The translations under genes and the position numbers were made by a program. A stretch of DNA of 64,000 nucleotides from Notospermus geniculatus. Taxonomy: Eukaryota > Nemertea > Pilidiophora > Heteronemertea > Lineidae. The stretch is from assembly GCA_002633025.1 (NCBI GenBank), contig NMRB01000149.1:140515-204514 (forward strand). The letters are read 5' to 3'. How positions within the stretch are numbered: the stretch's first letter is position 1; each line of letters begins with the position of its first letter. Shown piece by piece: positions 9,024-24,000 of the stretch. Under the pieces are notes generated by a model that did not search any database, had not been told where the DNA came from, and saw nothing but the letters and a program-made list of their open reading frames with translations.

Positions 9024-12000
9024 GTAAGATGAGAACAAGTTCATATTCATGTATTGATGGTTTTAACACTTCCTGGGCTGTTTGGATGTTGGAGAAAGTG
9101 CCCAAGATTGTGTTTGTTGCAGGATACCATCTTGAATGATGAACTAAATGGTGTAGTAAAAGTGTGCTCTTAAGCTTCTTCTGAATGAATGGTCATCTAT
9201 TCCTCTGGTTCTTGTGACTGATAGTGTCAGAATGGCATGGAGGTGTTTGATACTGTGTCTAAAATTCAGTCTTGTGAACTTTTGGGAGTTGTGATACCAG
9301 ACCTGTCAAACTAATCAAGAGATGGTGAGATCGGCTACCATCAGTCCGAGCTGCTCACCTTCAGAGTCATGCCATGTTCATTGCCATCTTTCTAGAACTC
9401 CCGTTTAAGCTATTGACATCCTGGACCAGGGGGACTTGAATATCTCCTAGTGAACCATGCTCATTGAGTGAAGAATGATATCAAGGATTCACATCATCAA
9501 GTTGGCCTACTTGATAATTTCTATCTGTCCTCATGATCACATTGTGTCATGTTAGGTCACTTGAAGTTGAAGGAGTTCATGCTCTTCATGTGCATCTTTG
9601 GTTTGGCTGTATCAATATGGCCACATTCTCTTGCACTAGCTGTCGATTCATGGAATGAACTGATATACTGCTGAATCTTACTGTTGTGACTGACTGGTAT
9701 GCAGATCACATACGCCAAGCTTGCATTCTGTTATTTGAAGAGGAAATTGTAAATGCTTATTATTTTGAGAACTCTTGGGCAACAAAGTCAGACACATATT
9801 TTGCTTCCACCACTGCCTAAACCCAGTGGCAAGGTTAAGTTTGATTTGAATTTCTTTGGGTCGTCTATAAGTGACTGGTGATGGTGGTCTTGATGTTACT
9901 TCCATAAACCTTATCTCATCTAAGTCCTTGATCCACCTTATCTGACTGAATGGAAATGCTCGAAATTGGATGATATCAATCCATTAACTATTTACGCACT
10001 AAAACATAAAAATAGCTTCCTGGTGATTGCCATGTAGCTTTGGAATCCAATGCTTCTGAACGCCTCCACAAGTTGCCTGAGCAGGGTACCAACTTCAAGT
10101 TCTTCAAGAGAACATTGTGAAATATTGTACCTGTTCTTTCCGGCTGCAGACTATGATGACGTCAATCTTGGTGAAATCTAATTGCCGTTGCCCACTTAAA
10201 ATGTTTTTCTCTCTCTTACCTGGACCTTGGTGAAGCATATTTCATCAAGTACCTGTGTGCCATGCAAGATGTGTCGAGAAATAGTATCTTTTCCTTATCA
10301 TAGGTGGCTTTATCACCTGTTCAAATGGCGGAACTTGAGGTGTGCTTCGAAAGGCTTGAAGTTGCATCAATCACTTGGCTTTGAATAGGTGCATGGATAA
10401 TGCACTGGCCTCATACATGAACCACTGTAATACTGCATGTTTGAGGTAGGGATAATGCATACTTGATGCAGTGCTCCTGAGTGGAGCATGTGCTTTTTGG
10501 TGAGGATTCAACTGAAGTAGCAATGTATGGTTGGATGGTTGAGACCCTTGGAAACCATGGGAGATGCACCTTGGGGCAGCAAAATCAGCTATTTTCAGAG
10601 TCACTGAACAAAGGTGTTATATTGAACAAGAGAAAATCGACCAACAGACAGCTAACAGAATGAATTTTGTTTCTGATTGCCAATGTGTCTATCGATTAAC
10701 ATTTTGTGGTTGATTCCCACTTTCTAATCCTAATTGATATGACCATTCAAGCAATTAGCTAATGGCTTGCGATAAAACACACTCTAATCGAGGGATATGT
10801 CAAATTTTCTTGATTTCATTACACTTTGTAAGGAATGAGGGCTAATGGATGACTTTATTATTGATTATTATAGACTGTTTGAGAAGGAACAATGTTTTAA
10901 ATTGCCTTTGAGTTGGGGCTTTTTTATTTGGATCACCTTTACACCATGTGCATTGAAGTAAGTTTGAAATTGTGAACTTCCTGCTGTTCTTGGACCACTT
11001 CTTCAGTTGAATGGATATGGAAAAGAAGCAGATTTGTAGCAAAGAAGCATGCTCAAGAACCACTGCTTCTGGTAGCAGTGATGGAGCAGATATCATCCCA
11101 AGTTAGGAGCAGACATGAAGTATATTCCAGCAGAATTGCAGCATTCCCGATGCAATAGAGAATCTTGAGTGTGCTCTTTGGTGGGCATGGTACTGGTAGG
11201 GGTATTCCCAAGGGAAGATTCCATGTCCTACTGCTCTAACAATGCTCCTTACAGACCAAGTAGACAACACAAGACTGTCAACTGCATACAGCTTGTTCAA
11301 TATGTCAATTGAAGGAAGAATCAAAGGAATATGTCAGTTTTATGATCCTTCAGAAGTCATAATTCTCTCATAATGCTTTCTAATTCGGGTGTCGAGCAAT
11401 CACAGAGATGAAAATGCAGCTGATCTTATCATTTGTAATGCATTTGTCCTGATGTCTCATCAGCCTCTGCTTCTGTGTTGGCCTTTGGTGATTAGTCGAC
11501 TCTTTCCTCTTTCTCTCAAGAATAGGTTCTGATGGCAGTAATGACGCGGTAATTGCATAATTATCCTCATGGATGGGTCTTGTCCTGTGGTTTAACATTT
11601 GAATTTAATCCTTTCTCTGAGCAACTGACCGCGTCACCCTTGATGTCATTCTGATATCCACCTGCAACTTTCACTAATTAGCACTCCAACCCAATATGGC
11701 TTTCGTCTTATGCTTTCTCATGTAGCAATTAGAAAGGCCTATAAATCCAAACCAGACCTGGTTCTCATCACTTTGAACAGTGAAATGATGATAAGCATTG
11801 GATTTTGATTACACTTGGCTTTAAGATGTCAAACTTTGAAAACTAGTTGAAGCTGGCCAATAGCAGCAGGCTTTGAACTTCTCTTCATGGTTTTCAACCT
11901 TGGAAATTTAGTAGGAGACTCAAGGCTGTTGTCTGATACTCTGAATGATCGTGATTTTGATACGTTGGATACAGATTGATGCAGAACGTAGGATAGAGGA

Positions 12001-15000
12001 AGTCCGATGACCTTTAAGTGTGCCACTTTCTGTCTTGGCTTATTCCTGTGGGATTCTGTTGTTGTGACTGGCCTTTTCGTGATTACGTGATTCTAACTGG
12101 GTGTTGTCGTTAAGAACGCAGTTTCTTTCGAGTTTTTTTCGAATTTTGAGTATCATTTGAGGATTATCTATCATGGGGAATAAGTCGTCTAGTCCAAGGA
12201 TATACATTAGGTAAGGAGTCATTGACTTCAAACATCTTTCTGAGTCTGTGATGGTAGTTTTGTTTCACTTTGCTGTGTTTTCCTGGTGGTCTGGAGTATG
12301 ATGTCGTATTGACGTCGGTTGGTTATGTTCTCTGTCATGAGAAACTCTACATCATCCAACTGTAAGACACCAATGGATCTGTAATCCAATGTCCACCTTG
12401 TCTAGTGATCTGGGGACACAAAATTGTGCTTCATTGACATACGTGAATGATATTTTGAATGATATCGTTTCAACCATTACCTTTCAACTGGTATTTGTAT
12501 TTTTCTGCAAGCTAAACATGGGAAATAAACTAGGTTGTGGAAAGAGGTAAGAGAAGAGTATACATTAAAGTCAACGATCAAGTTCTTGATGTTGTGTTTT
12601 GAAGATTTTCTTCTCATCCGTTCAGCTTTTTCAATATTACATATTTCACTGTTCTTGTATGTGGATTTCTTGCAGAAATCTCCACAGAAAAGAAATTTTT
12701 CAGCTGATGTTCCTTCCTTTTGCATGCTTTTTCTTAACCATGCATGATACATGTGTGTTGATAGTTGACTAAATATCACTGTTCAACTTCTGTCCTGTAT
12801 CGGGTGAAGTCATGAGATGTTCAGGACTATTTTCCCGCATTGATACTCGTGATCATTCTGGACGAAAGAGCAATGAATAGTGTTGAAGCAGTGAATCTGT
12901 TACTTCCCTCATTTGAATTTCATCATGATCTGTTGTGGGCATTTTAGCACGTTTCAATTAGGCATCAACTGAATATTTAGAAATCATGAATAAAGCTCTA
13001 AATCAAATGTTTATGCTTATGTTGTTTTTGTATATGTGTGTCAACGGAATACACCTGGTCAGAGACAACCCGTGCCGCATCTGGGCGTACGTGCTCATCA
13101 TGACTCATCACACACGAAACACCTGTCAATTGAACCCTGGAATTTATGTATCTATGAAATATGTGAAAAAATTTCAAATGCAATTGACACACATCACGAG
13201 TCTAATACATTTATCACATCCAGAGTTTTACAGGCTGTCAGCTGTAGCTTTCCTCTACTGTTGCCATCTATTGGCAGTGTTTTGAATCACTTGCTTCAGT
13301 AAGCCTCAGGAAAGGAGATTCAGTGAGATTTGTTGATCCTAGCAACCAGTAATCATGGTGGGGGTTGCTGGTGCTACAGAAGGAACCACGATTTGCCCTC
13401 TAAGGGGGGTCAACTTAGCAAGGGGGTGTGCTCTGATCCTGGCATGAATCTGCCTAAAGGTTGCCAACAAGTTGGTGTCTTGATCGACCCACCAATCAGT
13501 CCTCGTGTAATTTCAGATGAATAGTGTACGGTAGTGCCTTTCATGAAGACATTTGTACCGGTAACAAAATTTGGGGATGAAAACTAAATGTAGTCTGGTT
13601 GCGATGGAGCCAAAGTGAAAGACGTGTAATACTGTTCAGTTTCCTCTCAAAATTGTACTAATCGTCCTGTCGATTTTGGATGGAAGTCAATTTCATCATA
13701 ATTTGACTATTTCAACCCATATACTGATCTACTTTCTCCTTGATTAATGCATGAATAAATGTGGCAAACCCAGCATGAACCCAATCTACCTGTTTTCCCT
13801 GTAACAATGTGTTGGGCATCTAGCTACCTCAAGGAGAAAGTTGCTGTTGGAGGCGGTGATGTTTTCGGTTGAGTTGAATGGAAACATTGTGTGGAGTGCT
13901 TGGGTAATTTTCGGACATGGCTGAATGATCACTGGAATGCTGATCCCAAGATGCTGCTGGAGTCAGAAACCTGTCTAAGAAAGGAATGGAAAACTCCTGT
14001 GGAGCAGTGGGGCTGATGGTGTCAAATTAACTGCAGGTTTATTTCACAACACTATATTACAATGGAGTGCAGAAAATTCCGATGATTGTCCTCTATATCT
14101 AACTTCGTTGTTGAGGAACAAAATTTCCCTTTTCAATTTCCTCAAGTTCTTGGATTGTGATTTGTTGCTCTCAAATTGTCAGTAATGACGAACCTGTCCA
14201 TGAACAATTACATTGTTAAAATCAAGTGCATGCCTCTGTTTGGTCAAAAACGTCAGAGCCGGGCTAGGACTAGGAAAATAAGACGGTGAGTTATGGTCGA
14301 CTTTTGTCCATTCACCAACTTCTTCAGATCAGATATTGTTTTTCCCTCTTCTTCATTTGTCCATCATTCTCCTTTGAGATCAATGTAACTTGCATGTGCT
14401 AATTGTTGCTCAAAGCAGTTCTTTTTCAGCAAGGTCTGTTGAGTCCATTGAGAGTCATTGAATGAATTGCTCAGAAGAGAGGAGTGACTGCTTGTCCTTT
14501 GTTGATTCTCTGCCTTCTGTAGGCATTGCCTTGCAGGGCATTGTACCAAATCAGAGACTCCATGCTGCACCGTATTGTGCAATGATGGTGTTGGATGCAG
14601 GCTGCCATGAGTGATTATGTGTCATCATGCAGTCAGAGAACAGAGTTTTTGCTTCTGGTCATTCCATACTTTTCACTTTTTCAGGGGTGAAGATGGTGTA
14701 GACGGGCCAGGAACTGCAGAGGCCAACAAAGAGAACCAGGTCAAAGGTCAAACAAAACAAGTGACCAATCAAAAGGACGACATGTTCAAAAGTAGTACTA
14801 GCATAAGCGTCAACCATCACCCCTCGGGGGAGGAGTATAATGACACTGCGAAACAAGAAACAGGTGAGTTTGTTGAAAGGCTTTGTTTTGCGAAGTCATG
14901 TTGGTAGTTTCTAGTCTAAGTTGCTTTCTCTTGAAGTCTTTCATCTTCAACTGCAGCAAAACCAGTCAAGATTCTTCAGTCATGTACCAGTACGGAGTTA

Positions 15001-18000
15001 GATTTTAAAAGTCTGTCGGTCTGAATTTCACGAAATGTGGAAACTATCAAAGTCGATGGGTTTTCCTCTGCTTGGGCCTCTAATAGTTGATTGCTGTACA
15101 AGAATCCACATTTCCCAAGCTGCCTCCATTGCGTGTGAAAAGTTAAAGTGGCTTTCTGTGTTTTACTTGGCCTCATGGGGGCAAGGCATAGATACCCATC
15201 AGTGCTGCTTCAACTCCAAATGAAGCTGGACTCAGTTCCACTTTGGATTGGGTCCTTGTGCAAGTAGGAAGTTTGGCGAACTGAAACTCTGAGAATGAAT
15301 CACTGCATCAGTTTCAACAACCTGGGGGTCCAAAAGACAGCTTGTTAATTGGAACTGCTTTGAAAACGTATCCAATGTTTGTTTGAAACCTAACCTGCAC
15401 TGAAGGTCATTCAGGTGAAAGGAAGGTTTGCCTAGATCTTTTTAGCAAAGCTGCAACCCTGTTCTCTTTACCTCTAGCACCTTGTTCATGGTTTCATGCT
15501 ACTGTTAGGGCCAACAGACGGCTGTGCACTGGCTCAGTAGGGAGCTGAGGTAATACACCATTAGCAACGCCTGCACAGGCGATATCTTAGCCCTTCTTAT
15601 TTGAGGTGAAGCCAATGTTGCTGCAAGTGTTTGAGCAACAGCCGATCTTCAAGTACACCACAAAAAATGGATCCCCATGACTCTACAAATATAAACTGCA
15701 AGTCTATACTTCCGGTGAAAAAGCAGTGGTTTCAACTGATCATTCAGCGGTGAAAAAGCAGCTTTGATTAGTCAGGAAGCAGGCAGGCAGTCAGAAAAAG
15801 TAGTTTTGTGTTGCTTCCTGAGTTCTTTCATTGTAAATACAGCAATGATCTGTCTGAACACTTCCTGAGATTCTTTCAAGAAGCCTCATTTGTTGGTATT
15901 CCTTGGAGATTGTATTTGGAAAGTGATTTATAGTTCACTTTGAGTTTTAATAGACATTTCTCTGTGAATTCTTCAAGATTCCTTCATGTCTTGCCCAAAG
16001 GCATGTAGGTAATGGGAAATTCATATGAGTATCAGTCAGTGTTGATTGGGTTCCTGAGAAATTCTCCCAGAAGCCTTAATGCATTGCTCTACTTTGATTA
16101 TTTTTCCTGAGATTTGTGGCTCTTTTCATTCATGATATCTTCAACAAGTTGTGTAGGCATTGCCCAACCCAAGTTCTTTCCAGAAAAATCAGAGACACAT
16201 TTGCTGAAGTGGTACCTGCTTGTTCACACCTTCATGTTGGTGTTGAAAGCCTGAAGTTGAAATTCTTGCCATTGAAGTGTTGCTTCTTTGGTCGAACACT
16301 TCTAACCTTATCACTGCTTGAATATTGCTTCTTGTCTCAGTCAGCTTCTCGTATTGGGAAGGTCCATTCTGCAGTTAATAGTTGGAATACAAGGAGTGCG
16401 TTTGTGGTTGCATTTGTTGAACTGTACAGGATATTAGAAGAATTGACGCTGTCAGAGGTAGGTTAGTGGATTTCTGCTCGTACCTGATGAGACATGCAGT
16501 AATGAAGGACTGAACAGTTTCAGTTTTGGCTGAAATCAAAATTGTCATCATGGGTAAGAGAATGATAAGCAAGCAGGAGCTAGAACAGGCAAGATCTGAT
16601 GACGATTGTGGCAAACTTGTTGGCAGCCGTTCCAGCAGTGTCTAAACAGTGAAATGGTTACCAGATTTCATTTTGGCACAAACCAACCACCGTTTTGCCT
16701 GTTTACCTGGCCCAAATGACCTGTTTAGTACAAGTATCCAGGTTATTCAGAACACATAACCACCATAATTTGTTATTTTGATAAACAATATTGATATCTG
16801 ATTGGATTCCTTGGGCTGTTTTGTTTTTACCTTGGCTGGGTTGCCAGTGTGTAGTTTTGAATCAGGTGTGCCTCCTCCTTCAAGGTCCACTGTTAGCTAC
16901 TAAAGTAGAACACAATGCTTTTACTTGAATTTTGCAAAAGAAATGCACTAGGTAATGCTGTACAAATCTGAAGTAAAAGCATTTGCTAATCTTTATTCAT
17001 ATGACCCAATATCTGACATATCACAGCTGAGCGTTGAATATGAAAGTACAATTCACTGCACATTACTTGCCAAATTTGAGTGCAGGATGGAACCAAAACA
17101 CCTGCAGAAAACTGCTATCATTGAGAGCCAATACAAGAAAGGGTCTTCCCAGTAATTAAGCCAAATATATTCGGTGATAATTACTGGTGTTTCTCTTTGC
17201 TACTCTGACTGCTGTTGGTGTCAGTTCTCTAACATACTGTTTATTAGGTTGCAGGTTGCAGCATAGAAATGTAAGAGGCAGGCAAATGCATGATACAACT
17301 GTTTCTTTTGCTGAAATCAAAACAGGGTTGCTTCTATGTAATCAAAACGTACATTCTGCCCTGGTATTTTTTGTAATGGCTAGAATTCTATGTTGAAAAC
17401 CAAAGGCTTTGGATTCCAATCTGTGTACACATGTATCATACTTGTATCATAATCTGGTGAAGGTGAAGAATCGGTCATCATCTTTCTCGTTCATGCCTTG
17501 AAGCTCAGCAGTTTGCTGTATGACTTCAAGGATTACACTTTCGTTTGCTTCCCGGGATACGGGAGTCCATTCAGCTTGAAGGACTTGGATTTTCCACTTG
17601 TAGTCATTAATATGTTGTTGATAGATGGCCTTTTTCGGTGCTGCAGTTCTGTTTAGTTGGTTCACCATCAGTTTCTTCCAAGGTCATCACAAGGGACAAT
17701 GTCCTTTATTCAGTCATTTTTTGGAGATTGGTTCCTGGGTAAGTAGCCATTCTGAAGCCTGTCAAGTTCTAGTTTGCTAACATCAGTTCTAGTCTGTAAT
17801 GATCATGAAGTTAGAGTTCAATATGGATGATTTTTTGCTTCAGATGTGAGACTTTCCAGCGAAGATGTTGACCTGTTGGGCATGTTCAGTTTCATTGTCT
17901 TGATATCAAACATTGTGTTGCTCATCTTCTCTTGTATTCATATTCCCACTAACTCCAAAGACTAAAGTTGTGTAACTTTACTGCGACGGCACATTCAGTG

Positions 18001-21000
18001 CATATATCCTTTGTTTTAACACCTTGCAGCACGGGCAGAAAGAGCCAGGATGAGGCTCCTGCGGCGGGAAGCAGCTCGACAACAGCAACAACAACAACAG
18101 CATTCCAGTCAGAGAGGTTGTAAATGTCATAGAATATATGCTTGAAATATGTGTCATTTCCTCTTGGCCATTTTGAAATTTGCAGTATGTTTGCCTGTTT
18201 GTCAAAGATGTTGAACTATTTGGTAACTCCACTCTATAAGCCTTTTCTAACAGAAAGAAGCATCATGGATGCCCATCAGAATTGCATTTGGAATCATTCA
18301 AATCATTGCTGCTTTTGTAGTAAGTTGGATAAATACTGTGCACAATTGCCTTATACTTCAACATCTTTCCCTTATTCCACTTAGCTGCTGCATATCTGGA
18401 CTCTGAAGTTATTGTGGAGTCCTATGTTGCTGCACTTTGTCTTTGAATGTTCCCTGCTATTGACCTCCAGAGCCACTTCTGCTATTTTGAATCCAATAAA
18501 GATTCTCTCATTCAAAACCGTTGTGTCCAGGAGATATAGAGCATTGATTGGATCTAACCATAAACTAATAAAAGATACCAACTATCCCTTACTAGTTTAT
18601 GATGCAACTGAGAGCAAGGATGGGTCAAGAATCTGGATGCAGTAGTACAGTCAATAAAACGGCACCAAACCTTTACAAGTTCCAATGATAATGCTTTTGG
18701 GATACAGTCTCATGTATTGCCGTTTCTGTTTGGTGCTGATCATATTCTAATGATAAAAGTTTCACTGATGGAAGTTTCACCGACTAGTTGTTGAAGAGAG
18801 GCTCTGAAGGAAGCTGTTTCCACCCATGTAATGTTCAAGAAATTTGCATCAATGTTCTAGTTGGTTCTTGCAGTAGGCATGCGCAGCTACCTCTGCTGAT
18901 GATGCTTACTTCATTTTCCATTTCAGATCAGTCATCTTTACATCTTTTACCCAAACCTTTGCTTTATCCTATTCATTTCCCTTTTCTAACTCTCATCTTC
19001 AGGCAGACCCTTTCAGAGATCTCTCACTCCTTCGCCAAATTCACGCTCCATGGGGGAATATAGGGGACTAGCCCGTTCAGAATCAGTCGAAAGTTTGCCA
19101 GTTTATACTACGCACGTGCCTGATACTGTTGCAAATTACTGCACAATCAGGCCAAAACCAAAAGTTGACCGATGGAAACCAGTGAAATATGGTTTGTGCC
19201 GATACTAAGTTGCCTGCACATGAGTGACTTTGCAATTGCCTAACTGATTCATCATGACAAGCCCATCTCACTTGCAACTCATGTAGTAAGTGTTGCAAGC
19301 TCAGTGCATGTACATACCTCCACCAGGTCACATGTTACTGTGGTCTGCCAACCAACCAGTTTCTTGCCTAAGTCGGCTTATCCCTATGGGTAACTCAGCC
19401 GAAGAAATCTGACCGTGACAGCAAAATGAGTCGGAATGCGCCAGAAAGAAGACGCAAGATGACACCAGAGAACAATTGCAGAATTGGACAAAGTCAAATT
19501 TCACAATGGGCCGACAATGCTGAAATCAACAAACTGCTGGTTCACCTTGGGTTTTCTTCTGTGCACATTCCGACTTGTTTTGCTGTCACGGGTCACAAAT
19601 GGTGAACTGCCCATTTATAAGGAGCCAACTTGCACAAGAAAAATCTCGCGTGGAGTTGCGCCTTTATGATTGCTCCCTTCAATCAATCGTTGCCCTTAGA
19701 GACTTCAAGATCAACACCGTCATGATGAAGTTGGTTAGGTAATTGTACATTGCACGTGGAAATCACTCATTTGTAGTCAATGAATATGTCATGTGTGCTG
19801 TCATATCTGGCTTATCATGCATCATGCCAACTATTAATCCATATTCTCTGACCGTCAGTGTCCTTTCTTTCTGCTCTTTTCATCCTCCCACAGCAGGGTT
19901 TTTACTTGCTTCTCTTCATCCACTCACTGTGAGTGTATGTAGAGGAGCATGGCCAAAGTCCTGCTATGGGAGGCTAGCTCTTTCTTTCTTCTGTATACAT
20001 CTGCTGCCTTCTGGTCAATCATGGGATCAAACAGCAAGGAATGATGTTGAAGGCATGGTTGCCCTCCAATGGTAAAAGCATGTAAATCAGGGGGAGACTG
20101 GTCATCTGGAATAATAGCCAAACTCTACACCTCTGTGTACTTAGGAGTACAAGAGAGGGCTGTTACCACAATCGACCACACTCCCACCAATCTGTAATGG
20201 AGATGCTTCTTTTGCCATTGGTGGACAGATGGGGCGATTCTTGGTTTCTTTGAAGCATGTCTACTAAAAATAACTTTATATTTCAGGTAGAACATCAGCC
20301 TGCCTTTGGAATGTACTAACTCTCAGCATTTCTTACTAGAATTGATTGATTATGTGTTTACTAAAGCATCCTTCAAGTTTTCAATTTCTTGCTAAATACG
20401 ACAGCATGTTTTAGGAGCTATACTAGGCATGTTTTAACTGCTTTCTATTTCAGTTGTGCATCCAATAGATGCTTATTATGCAAGTTTGGTGGCGTATCTT
20501 TTTGCGAATAGAGCATTTTTGATGCATCCTGTGGATAGATATGTGATGCGTGTGGAGGACTGGATTGGTGAGATCAGAACTAAGTTGTAGTTTTGTTCTG
20601 ATGCACTGTGGACCCTCGTAGGTGCATTCTGGGGTTTGACCTGGGACATGAAAGCGGGCCGTACACGAGTGCAATTTTGCCTCCAACTATGGAGATTTTT
20701 GCCTCCTACATGCAAATGTCATTGTGTGCGGTGGTCGGAGGCAGAGGCGGAGACGGATTATTTTGCCTCCAACACAGATGAAACATGTTTGAAATGACGT
20801 TACGCCGCATCTATATGAGACAAATTTGCCATCGTGTGCGGCAGCTGACGCACCGTGTGTGGTGACAGGAGGCTGAGACAGAAAACTCCTATGGAGGCAA
20901 CGTCGGAGACAAAACTGCACTCGTGTGCGGCCGGCTTAAGGTGCCTCTCCATATGAAAGCTGCCTTGCCCTTGTTGGCTCTGTATGGGTATCTCAACCAA

Positions 21001-24000
21001 AGGAAACTATGGGCAGTCGTTTGTGTCATTGGTCTCAATGAAGTCGTAAGGAAACCAACAATGGTGAATTGCTCGTTAGGACCAACTTGCAGGAGAACGC
21101 TCGTGGAGAAGTGCCTTCAGTGCAAATGAGTTTTGCTGGCGACCATCTTTCTTGTTGCCAAGGGACAAAGAGTGATCCATTTTCAGTGCAAGCTTCCTAC
21201 CACGACTGAATCCTGGAATTTGAAAGCAAGATAGCTGCCAGCAAAACTGATCTGTGTATCATATACAGGGTCTACAATAGCTCCTCACACCCACAGCATC
21301 GTGGATTGCGGTGAATAACTCTGATAACTTTGGGTGGATCTAACCTGGTCACCGCTTAATCCAAGTCGGCACCAGTATGTGTAAATTCCTAATACAGCAG
21401 TACATTGCTTTGGGGAAGAATCTTGATTAGAAAGTTTGGCAGAAAGAATTTATTGGAAATAACGTGACCTTGTCTTAAGACATTGTGAATGGTAGGCATA
21501 ATAGGCATACCCCCTAACATTCAACTCCCTTGGTCATGTGCATGTACAGAAGAATTCAATAAAAGGATTAATCTACTCATATATTGATAGATGGCTAGAA
21601 CCATGGACCTTAATTTGAGTCTGAAGTTTTGGAACAGTCATGAGATAGAACTAACTTATTTCTAATGAAAATACAACTCCTTGTTTTGGTCAACAATATT
21701 TTTCTTTGGGAAGCTCCCATTGGCTTGACTATCAGCTTTGTTTCTTTTAATTTCTGCTCAAGAAAAGCACTGATCCCAAATTTTAAAGCAAGATGGCAGT
21801 ACTGTAACTCTCCAATTTGTTCGAGATAGCACTTGGAGAATTGTGTTGGTTGTTGGTCTTACTCACCACTTCTCATTCCAGGTGCCATGGTGAAGACGTA
21901 CAAGCCAGTGTCCTTCAGCAAGGGTGCAGATTCCTTATCGAACCGGTCAATGTCCTCACAGTCTTCAGGGATGACGATGCAGCCAGAAACGTTGATGGCC
22001 AAGGGTAAGTATGGACGACACACACCATCACATTCCCTCTGCCAGAGTCTCCAGTGGTTGGATGTGACCAAAGGGAACCAGTTGCAAATCAGACCAGTGA
22101 TGAAAGCATGGAAGCTTTCCTAAAAGTTAGACATTAATCTTCAGCTATGGAGTTGTGATGAAGGAAGTTGCAAATGACTTGTACACGTTAGAGCTGTGCA
22201 GTATTTTAAGTGGTTGATGAGAAAAAACTCAGCTTATTGCAAAAAGCAAATTAGTTTGCCTGGGATGGTTTGCTTTTGAAGCAGAAGTGCATTGGTAGTG
22301 GGTGATATTGGGTCTGGGCTTGTGATAAATGACAATTTAATCAGCTTTATAGGATAAGATATGTAATTTTCAGAAGCCTGTCTCTGTATCTATTTTTATT
22401 GACAAGACTATTCAGTTACCAATTTGCGTCAGTCACTTCGGCATGCTGTTTTATAATCAAGTCAAAGCATTTGATTAACCTGCGACCCTGAGTTACCATA
22501 TCATTTCAAATTGTTGCTGTTCGACAGTCAATTACTGTTCTATTTATTACTTTCATTCAGTTCTCAATTCCATCTCAACTTAAGTTTGCTTTGTGTGATT
22601 ACATCGTATGCCAATGGAGTTTCCTGGAGTTTATTTGAACTTTCAGTTCAAGTGCATCAAACCTTGATTGGCACCCTTAATTCCTTCCACAATTCCAGTT
22701 ACACCTATATTCTGGGTTAATATCTCATTGTGTTTGATTTTAGACGCATGTAATGATTGAACTATGACAGTATTGAACCTCCTTGATAACAGGCATGTGA
22801 GTGGAATAACTTGTATTCTACTTGCTCTAGTTAGATGATCCCTTTCTGATTTGGCGAGTGAGATTCTTCCAGTATGTTTCTAATCAGATCTATATTCTCA
22901 ACATTTTGCAGCAGGTTAGGGGAAATTTTGCAGTCTTGTTCTCCTCAGATGTGGCTTGGGTAGTTTTCCATTGCTCGTTTGAGGATCTGTGCCATGCAAT
23001 TGTCCGTTGGTTTCAATTCAGGCTTAGAATGATCCAAGAATCAGGCTCATAAATACTTCCATGAAAGATATCCGAGTTCAACCACTGTGCCCTGCCCTCC
23101 AGTGGTAAATAGGTAGTATGTCTGTTCAGTGGGAGTGTGTTTAATTGATGCAGTAGCTAAACTCGATACTGCAGTTTACTTGATAGTACAAGAAATGGCT
23201 ATTCCGTCAATTAACCATGCTCCTACTGATCGCAAAAGGGGATACCTGATGTCTACTACTGGACTCCATAGCAGATGTCAGAGCTCCAAAGCTGTCCAAA
23301 AACTGATCTCTCCGACCTGATTTTCGCACGGTTGCCTCATGAATGACCAGTAGGGAAAAAATCATTATAGACGAATGATTTAAACATTCCTGTGAGGAAG
23401 TTCTATACAGGATGTCGATAGAGGAAGGTATCCCAATCCTACCTGTGAAGAATGGTGAAATCGACATTAATCACCTTCTTCCTCATTCACAGGTATCTTC
23501 TGTTCCCAGACAACCACTGAGGGTTTAAAAATAACTCAGATTTTTCACTTTAATTTCCAAGGTATTCATAGTTTGAGTTCGAGTTCGATCTAAAGATATC
23601 TGTAACAGGTGGTTCTGGCTGCCCACTCTGTGTTGGTATTCTAGATGAAGATTCTTACGTTAATGGGCTCATGTAGTACAGCCTTGGTTGGTAAACCTTT
23701 AGGCTAGCAGTGTTGAGGTGGGTAGGGAATAGAGAGGATCAGATTGAACTGGTTCATGGAAGTTTGCTACTTCTCAGCCCCAAGGTAGGCAACTTTTTAG
23801 GCACTTTTCCGTAGGTCTGTTTCATTTCCTTTTGGTGTAGTCAGCATCTTTGATGTCCACTAACTGCAGATGCCTTGTGAATTGAGTGAACTAAATAGTC
23901 CTCTCTTGGGGGTCATTGTCACCTTGAGAAACTTGGGTAGATACTGGTTCTTGTTTTAAGTCACTTCAGTTTCGAAGAGAATCAGTCCAACGTTTAATGT

